In this document: positions 50,015 to 59,574 of the stretch, piece by piece
Layout of the letters: every line of letters starts with the position of its first letter
Numbering within the stretch: position 1 is the stretch's first letter
Assembly: GCA_036267955.1 (NCBI GenBank)
Contig: DATAVB010000115.1
Location: forward strand, 67,133-131,132
DNA length: 64,000 nt
Direction of reading: 5' to 3'
Source of the DNA: DATAVB01 sp036267955
Lineage (GTDB): Bacteria; Actinomycetota; Actinomycetes; Mycobacteriales; QHCD01
The notes under the pieces: model-generated
What the model was told of the DNA's origin: nothing
Seen by the model: the letters and a program-made list of their open reading frames with translations, nothing else
Databases searched by the model: none
Made by a program: the position numbers and the translations under genes

Positions 50015-51319
50015 GTGAGCATCGCGGCGCAGCCGGCGAGGCGCGGAGTGGGGTCCGGCCGGATCGGCGGTCCCAACAGTTCCAGCGCCGTGGAGCTGAT
50101 CGAGGCCGACGTCCGCGAGCTGGTGCGGCGACGTGGCATCGACCCGGTGGATCAGCCGCCGCAGGTACGGGCGCTGGTCGAGGAGGTGATCGCGGAGTAC
50201 GAGGACCGCGCGTCCCGCTCCTCGCTGCCGCCGGTCGGCGACGCCCGGGCCACCTCGCGGCTGGTGCTGGACGCGGTCGCCGGATTCGGGCCGCTGCAGC
50301 GGTATCTGGACGATCCGACGGTGGAGGAGATCTGGATCAACGAGCCCGGCAAGGTCTTCATCGCGAGACGCGGCCGCAGCGAGTTGACCACCACGATCCT
50401 CACGGCCGGTCAGGTCGCGGATCTGGTGGAGCGGATGTTGCGCACGTCGGGCCGGCGGATCGACCTGTCCCTTCCGTTCGTCGATTCGATGCTTCCGGAC
50501 GGTTCCCGGCTGCACGTCGTCATTCCCGACATCACCCGCCAGCACATGGCGGTGAACATTCGGAAATTCGTCCTCACCGCGCATTCTCTCGACGAACTCG
50601 TCGGCCTGGGCAGCATGACCGCGCCGGCGGCGAGATTCCTGGAGGCGGCGGTCGTCGCCGGTCTCAACGTGATCGTCTCCGGCGGCACCCAGGCCGGCAA
50701 GACGACGTTGCTGAACTGCTTGTGTGCGGCGATTCCGGCCCGGGAACGGGTGGTCAGCTGTGAAGAGGTCTTCGAGTTGCAGGTGCCGCTGGCCGACGTG
50801 GTGTCGATGCAGACCCGGCAGGCGAGCCTGGAGGGGACCGGCGAAATCCAGCTGCGCCGGCTGATAAAAGAGGCGCTGCGGATGCGCCCGTCGCGCATCA
50901 TCGTCGGCGAGGTCCGGCAGGAGGAATGCCTCGACCTGCTCATCGCCCTGAACAGCGGGCTTCCAGGCATGTGTTCGATCCACGCGAATTCGGCGCGGGA
51001 GGCCATCGTCAAGATGTGCACGTTGCCACTGCTGGCCGGCCAGAACGTGTCCAGCGCCTTCGTCAATCCCACCGTGGCCAGCTCGGTGGACCTGGTCGTA
51101 CACGTCTCGACTGACCACAATGGACACCGGCGTACCAGAGAGATCGTCGCCGTTCCCGGACGGGTCGAGGCCGACGTGATCGAGACCGCCGATATCTTCA
51201 CCACCCGCCTCGAACGACTGGTGCGCGCCGACGGATTTCCGCCGCACCTGGACTGGTTCGAGCGGGCCGGCATCGACATCGCCGCGCTGCTGAACCAGCC
51301 GGCCGCACGGGGAGCGTGA
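50015..51319 (+). CDS. Tad/Flp pilus secretion ATPase (CpaF/TadA type)
   Basis: About 434 residues. A helical N-terminus is followed by the type II/IV secretion ATPase core: FGPLQRYLDDPTVEEIWINEP, Walker A SGGTQAGKTT near residue 223, the Asp box VVSCEEVFEL, Walker B RPSRIIVGEVRQEE and the His box GLPGMCSIHANSAREA. It powers assembly of Flp-type pili. GTG at 50015 with GAGG was chosen over GTG at 50009. A dyad GTGAC-N6-GTCAC (49973-49988) lies just upstream. First gene of the operon; no TadZ/CpaE precedes it. Confidence 0.93.
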   Translation: MSIAAQPARRGVGSGRIGGPNSSSAVELIEADVRELVRRRGIDPVDQPPQVRALVEEVIAEYEDRASRSSLPPVGDARATSRLVLDAVAGFGPLQRYLDDPTVEEIWINEPGKVFIARRGRSELTTTILTAGQVADLVERMLRTSGRRIDLSLPFVDSMLPDGSRLHVVIPDITRQHMAVNIRKFVLTAHSLDELVGLGSMTAPAARFLEAAVVAGLNVIVSGGTQAGKTTLLNCLCAAIPARERVVSCEEVFELQVPLADVVSMQTRQASLEGTGEIQLRRLIKEALRMRPSRIIVGEVRQEECLDLLIALNSGLPGMCSIHANSAREAIVKMCTLPLLAGQNVSSAFVNPTVASSVDLVVHVSTDHNGHRRTREIVAVPGRVEADVIETADIFTTRLERLVRADGFPPHLDWFERAGIDIAALLNQPAARGA

Positions 51320-51320
51320 C

Positions 51321-52178
51321 ATGGGAGCACTGCTCGGTCTGGTCCTCGGCATCGGGCTGTTGCTGATCTGGCGCAGCGGGCCACGGCGGCCGCCACGTAC
51401 GGCGCGCTCGGGTTCGTGGAGCAGGCGGCGCAACGAAATGCTCCGGCAGGCCGGGGTGGAATCGGTGTCCTCCGGCCAGCTGCTGGCCATGCAGTTCGGT
51501 TGTGCGGTCATCGCGGCCCTGGTCGTCCTCATCGCCACCCACACGGTCTCCATCGCTGCCTGCTTCGCTGTCATCGCGTCGTTCCTTCCGGTGGCGCTGG
51601 TCCGCCGCCTGCGCTCGCGCCGGTCGGTCGAGCTGCGCGACGTCTGGCCAGAGGTGATCGACCATCTCGCCTCGGGGGTACGGGCCGGTCTGGCATTGCC
51701 GGAGGCGCTGGCGTCGCTGGGGATCCGGGGGCCCGAGCAGCTGCGGCCGGCGTTCCGGCGGTTCGGTGGGGATTACCGATCCTCCGGCCGGTTCATGGAA
51801 TGCCTGGACCGGCTCAAGGACTTGTTGGCGGATCCGGTCGGCGACCGGGTCTGCGAGACGCTCCGGGTGGCGCGCGAGGTCGGCGGCACCGATCTCGGTC
51901 AGGTGCTGCGCACCCTGTCGGCCTTCCTGCGCGAGGACGCCCGTACCCGGGCCGAATTGGAGACCCGGCAGGGCTGGACGGTCAACGCGGCCCGGTTGGC
52001 GGTCTCGGCTCCGTGGCTGGTGCTGCTGCTTTTCGCCACCCAACGCCAGTCGCTGCAGGCGTACGACACCCCGACCGGGACGCTGGTGCTGGCCATCGGC
52101 GGCGTGGTCTGCATCGTCGCGTATGGCGTCATGATGCGGATCGGACGGCTGCCGAGCGAACCGCGGGTGCTGCGGTGA
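51321..52178 (+). CDS. TadB-like pilus membrane protein (type II secretion F domain)
   Basis: 285 residues, membrane segments near the N-terminus (LLGLVLGIGLLLIW, FGCAVIAALVVLIATH) and C-terminus (LAVSAPWLVLLLFA, GTLVLAIGGVVCIVAYGVMM). The central cytoplasmic domain LRDVWPEVIDHLASGVRAGLALPEALASLG is the T2SSF signature. It forms the inner-membrane platform with TadC. One base after the ATPase stop, and its TGA overlaps the next GTG. Confidence 0.9.
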   Translation: MGALLGLVLGIGLLLIWRSGPRRPPRTARSGSWSRRRNEMLRQAGVESVSSGQLLAMQFGCAVIAALVVLIATHTVSIAACFAVIASFLPVALVRRLRSRRSVELRDVWPEVIDHLASGVRAGLALPEALASLGIRGPEQLRPAFRRFGGDYRSSGRFMECLDRLKDLLADPVGDRVCETLRVAREVGGTDLGQVLRTLSAFLREDARTRAELETRQGWTVNAARLAVSAPWLVLLLFATQRQSLQAYDTPTGTLVLAIGGVVCIVAYGVMMRIGRLPSEPRVLR

Positions 52179-53122
52179 GCCCCCAACTGATCGGCGCCGG
52201 CCTGGGGTTGTTGGTCGCATGTGGACTGTTGGTCACCGTCTTCTCCTCGCCGCCGATGCGGGCGATCCGGCTGGCCGACCGGCTCGCGCCGTACCTGCGG
52301 GACAGCCCGCCGCCCTCGGCGCTGCTCGCCGGCGAAACCCGGCGGACCACCGGCCCGCTCGCCCCGGTGCGCCGGCTGCTTGGCCCGGTGCTGGCCGACC
52401 TCATCCGGTACGTCGACCGGCTCCTCGGGGGCCGCGGTTCGATCCGCCGCCGCCTTTCCGTGCTGGGTCGACGTCAGAGTGTTGAGGATTTCCGGATCGA
52501 GCAGGTGCTCTGGGGCGCCGTCGGTCTGGCCGCCGGTATTGCATTCACCGCGCTCTACAGCCTGAGCAGCGGCCGGCTGAACGTGCTGTCCGCGGTGCTG
52601 TTCTGTGCGGCCGGGGTGATCGGCGGCGTGCTGGGCCGGGACTGGTGGCTCACCAACGAGGTGAACCGGCACGAGCGGGCCATCGTGGCGGAGTTCCCGG
52701 TGGTGGCCGAATTGCTTGCGCTCGCGGTGACCGCGGGGGAGGGGCCGACGGGGGCCATCGACCGGGTGTGCCGGCTGACCGGTGGGGCGCTGGCGGCGGA
52801 GCTCGGCGACGCGCTGGCCCGGGCCCGGGCGGGCGCTCCGCTCGTACAGGCCCTGCAGGACGTCGCGGACCGCACCAACATCGAATCGCTGGCCCGCTTC
52901 ATCGACGGGCTGATCGTGGCGATCGAGCGCGGCACCCCGCTGGCCGACGTGCTGCGCGCCCAGGCCGCGGACGTGCGCGAGGCCGGGAAACGGAAACTTT
53001 TGGAGCTCGGCGGGAAAAAGGAAATCGCGATGATGGTGCCGGTCGTATTTTTAGTGCTCCCGGTGACTGTCCTTTTCGCGCTCTATCCAGGGCTGATCAG
53101 CATCAGTCAACTCACACACTGA
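52175..53122 (+). CDS. TadC-like pilus membrane protein (type II secretion F domain)
   Basis: 315 residues. FPVVAELLALAVTAGEGPTGAIDRVCRLTGG and ARAGAPLVQALQDVADRTNIESLARFIDGLIVAIERGTPLADVLRAQA form the T2SSF domain. A last membrane helix (MMVPVVFLVLPVTVLFALYPG) ends the protein. GTG at 52175 overlaps the previous stop (GTGA). Second platform protein of the Tad machine. Confidence 0.9.
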   Translation: MSPQLIGAGLGLLVACGLLVTVFSSPPMRAIRLADRLAPYLRDSPPPSALLAGETRRTTGPLAPVRRLLGPVLADLIRYVDRLLGGRGSIRRRLSVLGRRQSVEDFRIEQVLWGAVGLAAGIAFTALYSLSSGRLNVLSAVLFCAAGVIGGVLGRDWWLTNEVNRHERAIVAEFPVVAELLALAVTAGEGPTGAIDRVCRLTGGALAAELGDALARARAGAPLVQALQDVADRTNIESLARFIDGLIVAIERGTPLADVLRAQAADVREAGKRKLLELGGKKEIAMMVPVVFLVLPVTVLFALYPGLISISQLTH

Positions 53123-53172
53123 ACAGTTGGCTCATTAGTCGGTTGGCGCATTACACAAACAGGGGAGTGGCA

Positions 53173-53394
53173 ATGCAGACGGCTCGACTCTACGGACGGG
53201 TGGTGCGGCTGGCTCTCGGTCTGGTCGACCGGGTTCGGCCGGCGGACAACGACCGCGGCGACGTACCGGGCTGGGTCATGGTGACCCTGATGTCGGCCAT
53301 TCTGGTCGTGGCGATATTGGTGCCCTTCAGAAGTCAGGTGCTGCCGGCGATCCAGAGCGCGATCAACAGCGTCATCGACGTCGGTAAGAACTGA
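53173..53394 (+). CDS. Flp/TadE-adjacent pilin-like small protein
   Basis: 73 residues. A basic N-terminus with D-N-D-R-G-D-V-P-G-W-V leads into a 22-residue hydrophobic helix (VMVTLMSAILVVAILVPF) and a short amphipathic C-terminus (VLPAIQSAINSVID). Size, layout and position between tadC and tadE match actinobacterial Flp-type pilins, although the classic G-x-x-x-x-E-Y processing site is not evident. ATG at 53173 after GGGGAGTGG. Probably the main structural subunit. Confidence 0.75.
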   Translation: MQTARLYGRVVRLALGLVDRVRPADNDRGDVPGWVMVTLMSAILVVAILVPFRSQVLPAIQSAINSVIDVGKN

Positions 53395-53402
53395 TTCGGC
53401 CG

Positions 53403-53804
53403 TTGAAGCGCGGTCGACGGCTGACCGATTCCGGCGCGGCGGTCGTGGAATTTCTGCTGGTGTCGATTGTGCTCATCGCCCTGCTCCTCGGAGTGGTGCA
53501 GGTTGGGCTGTATCTGCATGTCCGCAATATCGTCGCGGCGAGCGCGGCAGAGGGGGCGCGATTCGCCGCCAATGCCGACGTCGCCGATCCGGTCGCCGGC
53601 GGACCAGTCGCCGAAAATATCATCGCTGGCGCGTTGTCGCGGCGAGTCGCCGACGGCATGCAGTGCACCGGCCGGTATGAGCCGGGCGACGCCGGTACGG
53701 AACTGGTGGCGGTCCGCTGCACCGGTCGGGTGCCGCTGATTTTCTCCTGGCTGGGGTCATTGCCGGGCCTCGACGTCACCGCGCACGCGCTGAAGGAGCG
53801 ATAG
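53403..53804 (+). CDS. TadE-family pseudopilin
   Basis: 133 residues. DSGAAVVEFLLVSIVLIALLLGVVQVGLYLHVRNIVAASAAEGARFAA is the TadE pattern: A-x-V-E-F followed by one membrane helix and a conserved region ending A-A-x-E-G-A-R. Start is TTG at 53403; no better codon lies nearby. Overlaps the next gene by one base (TAGTG). Confidence 0.87.
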   Translation: MKRGRRLTDSGAAVVEFLLVSIVLIALLLGVVQVGLYLHVRNIVAASAAEGARFAANADVADPVAGGPVAENIIAGALSRRVADGMQCTGRYEPGDAGTELVAVRCTGRVPLIFSWLGSLPGLDVTAHALKER

Positions 53805-54247
53805 TGCGGGCCCGCCGCCGGCCGCGCGGGGATGCCGGCAACGCCATGATCGAGTTCGTATTCCTCGGCGTGCTGATGCTCATCCCGCTCGTTTATCTCG
53901 TACTGGCCGTCTCCTATGTGCAGCGCAACACCTACGGTGTCACCCAGGCGGCCCGGGAGGTCGGCCGCACCTACGCCACCAGCGGCAATGTCGACCAGGC
54001 CCGGTACGCGGCCCGGCTGGCACTGTCCGACCAGAACATTGCCGCGTCCGATATGGATATTGGCTGGGCCCGGACTGGGGCTGACTGCTCTGCCGCGACG
54101 CCCGGGCTGCCACCGTTGGCGCCCGGCGAGGTGTTCTCGGTCTGCGTCACGAGGCAGATCACCATTCCCGGCGTGCCGAGCTTTATCGGGGCCCGGCACA
54201 ACTCGGTTACCGGGCGGTACGTGGTCCACGTCGACGAATACCGCTGA
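53804..54247 (+). CDS. TadE/TadF-like pilus protein
   Basis: 147 residues. GDAGNAMIEFVFLGVLMLIPLVYLVLAVSYVQRNTYGVTQAAREVGRTYAT repeats the TadE theme, with M-I-E-F and a single membrane helix. A pair of cysteines (about 107 and 122) lies in the outer part. It is the last gene of the Tad operon. No prepilin peptidase, TadZ or TadG gene is in the window. Confidence 0.85.
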   Translation: MRARRRPRGDAGNAMIEFVFLGVLMLIPLVYLVLAVSYVQRNTYGVTQAAREVGRTYATSGNVDQARYAARLALSDQNIAASDMDIGWARTGADCSAATPGLPPLAPGEVFSVCVTRQITIPGVPSFIGARHNSVTGRYVVHVDEYR

Positions 54248-54359
54248 CCGGCCCCAGCTGACCGTTTCCTGACTGGCGCAGCCGGCCGTTTCCACAGTGG
54301 ACGGATGGAATTTGCCGAACCGCTGGCGACGGGGGCAAGATCGTGCCACGGTGGACGCC

Positions 54360-54887
54360 GTGACTACCTCGGCGAAGCAGAGCACGTTGAACTCGACCGC
54401 TGCCGCACTGCTCGGGCTGCTGCACGACGGTCCGAAGACCGGCGGTGAGCTGGTGGCCGCCGCGACGGAACGCTTCGGCACGTTCTGGACGCTCACCCGC
54501 AGTCAGGTCTATCGCGAACTGCCGGCGCTGGCCAGCTCCGGCTATGTGAAGCTCGGCAAGACCGGGCCGCGTTCGGCGCAGCCGTACTCCATCACGGCGA
54601 GCGGCAAGAAAGCGTTCTCCGGTTGGCTGGCCGAGCCGGCCGGTCAGGACCACTCCCGCAACCCGGTGCTCCTGCGATTGGGATTCGGGGCGCACCACAG
54701 CAAGACCCAGCTGCGCCGGCTGGTCGCCGACGCGCAGACCGAGCACGAGCAGGCGCTCGTCCTGGACCGGCAGCGGTTGTCGGACCTGCGCAAGGACGGC
54801 GCCGACCCGCATCTGGTCGCCACCGCCGAGTTCGGGGTGGCCTACGAGCGGGCCATGCTGAAGTGGCTGGGCAGCCTCGAAGTTTGA
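54360..54887 (+). CDS. PadR-family transcriptional regulator
   Basis: About 175 residues. NSTAAALLGLLHDGPKTGGELVAAATERFGTFWTLTRSQVYRELPALASSGYV is a PadR N-terminal winged helix; the second part (RLVADAQTEHEQALVLDRQRLSDLRKDG) is the dimerising C-terminal PadR domain. GTG at 54360 was chosen; the in-frame GTG at 54351 and 54297 are alternatives. It stands alone between the Tad operon and prfB. Confidence 0.87.
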   Translation: MTTSAKQSTLNSTAAALLGLLHDGPKTGGELVAAATERFGTFWTLTRSQVYRELPALASSGYVKLGKTGPRSAQPYSITASGKKAFSGWLAEPAGQDHSRNPVLLRLGFGAHHSKTQLRRLVADAQTEHEQALVLDRQRLSDLRKDGADPHLVATAEFGVAYERAMLKWLGSLEV

Positions 54888-54930
54888 TCCGCACGGTTCC
54901 GTCCCGGCCAGTGTCGTACCCTGAGCGGTT

Positions 54931-56043
<1,113 letters not shown>

Positions 56044-56053
56044 TGCGGCTGGC

Positions 56054-56254
56054 TCAGGCGACCCGGACGTAATAGGCAACCAGGAACGCCAGCGCGGCCA
56101 TCGCCGCGAGGAACGGCACCAGCATCGAATGCCAGTCCAGCGCGCCGAGCAGCGAGCGCTGCCGCAACTCGGTGCGCATTTGTCGGCAGACCGCGCAACG
56201 CCCGTCGATCACCCGCCCGGCGCAGGCCGCGCAGACCAGTTGGTCGTATCGCAT
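56054..56254 (-). CDS. Small zinc-ribbon membrane protein
   Basis: 66 residues. MRYDQLVCAACAGRVIDGRCAVCRQM has two C-x-x-C pairs typical of a zinc ribbon, followed by a membrane helix SMLVPFLAAMAALAFLVAYYV at the C-terminus. It is found between prfB and ftsE in several actinobacteria. ATG at 56254. Function unknown. Confidence 0.72.
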   Translation of the reverse strand: MRYDQLVCAACAGRVIDGRCAVCRQMRTELRQRSLLGALDWHSMLVPFLAAMAALAFLVAYYVRVA

Positions 56255-56427
56255 CGCGGACCTCCGTCCCTAGGCGGCACTGCGGTTGCCATTCGATCCG
56301 CCAACTCGACAAATCAGCCGACAAATCGACACTTAACCGACCACAGAATCAGTAACTCTGACTCAACACTACGTCCACAACGCCGCGTGTCCGGTGCACG
56401 TTCCTATCAACGGTAGACTGGCCCGCC

Positions 56428-57117
56428 GTGATCCGCCTCCAGAACGTCACCAAGATCTATCCGGCCAGCAAGCGCCCTGCGCTGGACGGTGTCGACGTCG
56501 AGATCGACAAGGGCGAGTTCGTCTTCCTCATCGGTCCGTCCGGCTCCGGCAAGTCCACCTTCCTGCGGTTGTTGATCAAGGAAGAGACCCCGACCAAGGG
56601 CACTGTCTCGGTCGGGGGCAAGGACCTCACCAAGATGTCCAACTGGAAGGTGCCGGCCCTGCGCCGCACCATGGGCTGCGTCTTCCAGGACTTCCGGCTG
56701 CTGCCCAATCGCACCGTCGCGCAGAATGTCGGCTTCGCCCTTGAGGTGATCGGCAAGAAGCACAAGGTGATCAAGAAGGTCGTCCCGGAGGTGTTGGACC
56801 TCGTCGGGCTCGAGGGCAAGGCCAACCGAATGCCGCGCGAGCTCTCCGGCGGCGAGCAGCAGCGGGTGGCGATCGCCCGGGCCTTCGCCAACCGGCCTCT
56901 GGTGCTGTTGGCCGACGAGCCGACCGGTAACCTCGACCCGGAGATCAGCCAGGACATCATGTTGCTGCTGGAGCGCATCAACCGCACCGGCACGACCGTG
57001 ATCATGTCCACTCACGACAACACGATCGTCGACTCGATGCGCCGCCGTGTCATCGAGCTCCACCTGGGCAAGGTCGCGCGTGACCAGGCCCGCGGCGTCT
57101 ACGGTGTCGGCCGATGA
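56428..57117 (+). CDS. ftsE: Cell-division ABC ATPase FtsE
   Basis: 229 residues. Walker A GPSGSGKST, signature LSGGEQQRVAIARAF, Walker B VLLADEPTGNLDPE and FRLLPNRTVAQNVGFALEV, a phrase typical of FtsE. With FtsX it regulates peptidoglycan hydrolases at the septum or pole. GTG at 56428. A TAGACT hexamer (about 56415) lies close upstream, in a divergent region carrying two CGACAAATC direct repeats. Confidence 0.96.
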   Translation: MIRLQNVTKIYPASKRPALDGVDVEIDKGEFVFLIGPSGSGKSTFLRLLIKEETPTKGTVSVGGKDLTKMSNWKVPALRRTMGCVFQDFRLLPNRTVAQNVGFALEVIGKKHKVIKKVVPEVLDLVGLEGKANRMPRELSGGEQQRVAIARAFANRPLVLLADEPTGNLDPEISQDIMLLLERINRTGTTVIMSTHDNTIVDSMRRRVIELHLGKVARDQARGVYGVGR

Positions 57118-57147
57118 CCCGCCCGACCGAGACCCGATAGGACAGTC

Positions 57148-58035
57148 ATGCGCGCAAATTTCGTCCTCTCCGAGGTGTGGACCGGTCTCCGGCGCAACCT
57201 CACGATGACGATCGCCATGGTGCTGACCACGGCGATCTCGCTCGGCCTGTTGGGCGCCGGGCTGCTCATCGCCCGCGAAATCAGCCAGACCAAGCAGATC
57301 TACTACGACAAGATCGAGGTCTCGGTCTTCCTGCAGGACAAGGCCACGGCCGCTCAGAAGAGCGCCATCGTGGCCAAGCTGAAGGCCTCACCCGAGGTCG
57401 AGGCGTACTCGTACGAGACCAAGGCCGAGGCGTACAAGCGGTTCAAGAAGCTCTTCGCCGAGCAGCAGACGCTGATCAACCAGACGCCGTCCGGCGACCT
57501 GCCGGCGTCGTACCGGGTCAAGCTGAAGAACCCGGAGCACTATCCGATCATCGCCCGGGAATTCCCGCAGGGTAAGGCCGGCGTTGACGTCGTGCAGGAC
57601 GACGGATCGGTGCTCAACAAGCTGTTCTCGCTGCTCAATGCCATGCGAAATGCCACCATCGCGGTGGCGATCATCCAGGCGTTGGCGGCATTACTGCTGA
57701 TCTCCAACACCATCCAGGTGGCGGCCTTCACCCGAAGAGCCGAAACCGGGATCATGCGCCTGGTGGGCGCGTCCCGGTGGTACACCCAGTTGCCGTTCAT
57801 CCTGGAGGCCGCGTTCGCCGGCTTCATCGGGGCGGTGCTGGCGGTCGTCGGGCTCGGAGTGGGCAAGAAGCTGTTCATCGAGAAGACGAGTCTCGGGGAC
57901 GTCATCAAATCCGGGATTCTGCGGCCGGTGGACTGGAACTCGATTTTCGTGATCAGCCCGGTCCTGGTGGCGGTGGGTGTGCTGCTGGCCAGCATCGCCG
58001 CTTATTTCACTTTGCGTCTCTACGTACGCCTCTAA
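57148..58035 (+). CDS. ftsX: Cell-division permease-like protein FtsX
   Basis: 295 residues. A first helix (TMTIAMVLTTAISLGLLGAGLLI) is followed by an extracellular domain (about 45-165), then three helices at the C-terminus (TIAVAIIQALAALLLISNTIQVAAF, LEAAFAGFIGAVLAVVGLGVG). AFTRRAETGIMRLVGASRWY is the FtsX family loop. It couples FtsE ATP hydrolysis to wall hydrolase activation. 30 bases after ftsE. Confidence 0.96.
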   Translation: MRANFVLSEVWTGLRRNLTMTIAMVLTTAISLGLLGAGLLIAREISQTKQIYYDKIEVSVFLQDKATAAQKSAIVAKLKASPEVEAYSYETKAEAYKRFKKLFAEQQTLINQTPSGDLPASYRVKLKNPEHYPIIAREFPQGKAGVDVVQDDGSVLNKLFSLLNAMRNATIAVAIIQALAALLLISNTIQVAAFTRRAETGIMRLVGASRWYTQLPFILEAAFAGFIGAVLAVVGLGVGKKLFIEKTSLGDVIKSGILRPVDWNSIFVISPVLVAVGVLLASIAAYFTLRLYVRL

Positions 58036-58044
58036 GGTGTAGGT

Positions 58045-58509
58045 ATGTCTCGTGAAACCGGCACCAAGATGATCGCGCGGAACCGCAAGGCGACGCACGA
58101 CTATTTCATCTCCGACAAGTACGAGGCAGGCATCTCGCTCACCGGCACCGAGGTCAAGTCGCTGCGGGCCGGCCGGGCGTCCCTGGTGGACGGTTACGCG
58201 TCCATCAGGGACGGTGAGGTGTGGCTGGAGGGCGTGCACATCCCGGAGTACACCGAGGGATCGTGGACCAACCACACCCCCCGACGCAGCCGAAAACTAC
58301 TGCTGCACAAGGAAGAGATCGCCCGCCTGATCGGCAAGACGCAGGACTCCGGTGTGACCCTGGTGCCGCTGTCGCTGTATTTCAAGGACGGCAAGGCGAA
58401 GGTCGAGTTGGCGCTGGCCAGGGGCAAGCGGGCGTACGACAAGCGGCAGACGATGGCCGAGCGGGACGCCAAGCGCGAGGTCGAACGGGTGTTTCGCCGG
58501 CGCCGGTGA
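58045..58509 (+). CDS. smpB: SsrA-binding protein SmpB
   Basis: 154 residues. IARNRKATHDYFISDKYEAGISLTGTEVKSLRAGRASL and the C-terminal KRAYDKRQTMAERDAKREVERVFRRR are SmpB hallmarks. It binds tmRNA to rescue stalled ribosomes. The tmRNA gene often found nearby is not in this window. Confidence 0.97.
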   Translation: MSRETGTKMIARNRKATHDYFISDKYEAGISLTGTEVKSLRAGRASLVDGYASIRDGEVWLEGVHIPEYTEGSWTNHTPRRSRKLLLHKEEIARLIGKTQDSGVTLVPLSLYFKDGKAKVELALARGKRAYDKRQTMAERDAKREVERVFRRRR

Positions 58510-58538
58510 CCCGGCCAGATCTCGCGAGGTGCGGAAAT

Positions 58539-59435
58539 ATGCGGGTGCCGGACGGCGCTGAGCTCACGGACGAGGATGTGCCGGCATTCTGGGCCGGGCT
58601 GGGTCTGCCCGGGCTCGCCGACATTCACGTCCATTTCCTGCCGCCCCGGATGCTGGCCAAGGTCTGGTCCTATTTCGACAATGCTGAAGAGCACTACGGG
58701 GCCACCTGGCCGGTGCACTACCGCTATGACGAGGCGGAGCGGCTGACCCGGCTGCGGGCCCTGGGAGTCCGTGGATTTCCGGCGCTCGCCTATCCGCACA
58801 AGCCGGGAATGGCCGCCTGGCTGAACGACTGGACGCTGGATTTCGCCGAGCGGGTCGAGGATTGCGTACCGTCCGCGACGTTCTATCCGGACGAGGACGC
58901 ATTGTCCTATGTGGCCGCGGCCCTGGACCGGGGCGCGCGGATCTTCAAGGTGCACGTGCAGGTCGGCGGCTTCGACCCGCGGCTGCCGGTGCTCGACCCG
59001 GTGTGGGGGCTGCTCGCCGAGGCCGGCGTACCGGTGGTGACGCACTGCGGCAGCGGGCCGCTGCCCGGAGCGTTCACCGGGCCGGCCGCGATGGAGCAGG
59101 TGCTGCGCCGGCATCCGTCGTTGCGGCTGGTGATAGCGCATCTGGGTTTTCCGGAGTACGCCGAATTCGTGCGACTGGTCACGCTGTATCCGCGGGTTGT
59201 CCTGGACACCACAATGGCCTTCACCGAGTATTTCCAGTCTCGCGCACCGGTGCCGCCGGAGGTGCTGCGGCAGCTCGCCGACCTCGGTGACCGGGTCGTG
59301 CTGGGCAGCGACTTCCCGAACATCCCGTACCCGTACGCCCACCAGATCGAGTCGCTGGCCCGGCTCGACTTCGGCGACGACTGGCTGCGCGCGGTGCTCT
59401 GGCACAACGGCGCCAAGCTGATGCAGCTCACCTAG
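58539..59435 (+). CDS. Amidohydrolase-2 family protein
   Basis: 298 residues. GLADIHVHFLPPRML gives the metal-binding H-x-H, VVTHCGSGPLPGAF and LVIAHLGFPEYAEF the later His ligands, and VVLGSDFPNIPYPY the metal Asp. This is the decarboxylase/hydrolase branch (ACMSD or 2-pyrone-dicarboxylate-like). ATG at 58539 with GAGG upstream was chosen; GTG at 58506 overlaps the smpB stop (GTGA). Substrate unknown. Confidence 0.9.
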   Translation: MRVPDGAELTDEDVPAFWAGLGLPGLADIHVHFLPPRMLAKVWSYFDNAEEHYGATWPVHYRYDEAERLTRLRALGVRGFPALAYPHKPGMAAWLNDWTLDFAERVEDCVPSATFYPDEDALSYVAAALDRGARIFKVHVQVGGFDPRLPVLDPVWGLLAEAGVPVVTHCGSGPLPGAFTGPAAMEQVLRRHPSLRLVIAHLGFPEYAEFVRLVTLYPRVVLDTTMAFTEYFQSRAPVPPEVLRQLADLGDRVVLGSDFPNIPYPYAHQIESLARLDFGDDWLRAVLWHNGAKLMQLT

Positions 59436-59449
59436 CCCCCGGAATTTTC

Positions 59450-59558
59450 CGCCCCGATTTCCATGCCTCCTTGTTGTCCACCCGCCCCGATTTTCATGAT
59501 CGTGATCGGTTTTTGGTTGCTATAGCCCCAACCACCGATCACGATCATGGAAATCCGG
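59450..59558. repeat. Palindromic interspersed element, copy 5 of 5, with duplicated left boundary
   Basis: Full copy 59489-59558: GATTTTCATGATCG...CGATCATGGAAATC arms around GGTTGCTATAGCCCCAAC. In addition the left edge CGCCCCGATTTYCATG occurs twice, at 59450-59465 and 59483-59498. The first of these matches the complement of the right arm better than the second does. It lies between convergent genes. Confidence 0.9.
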
Positions 59559-59574
59559 GGCCGAGCAGGCGGGG

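Noticed and set aside
58510..58538. tmRNA gene next to smpB
   Set aside because: The next gene starts almost at once and no tRNA-like ends or tag frame are visible.
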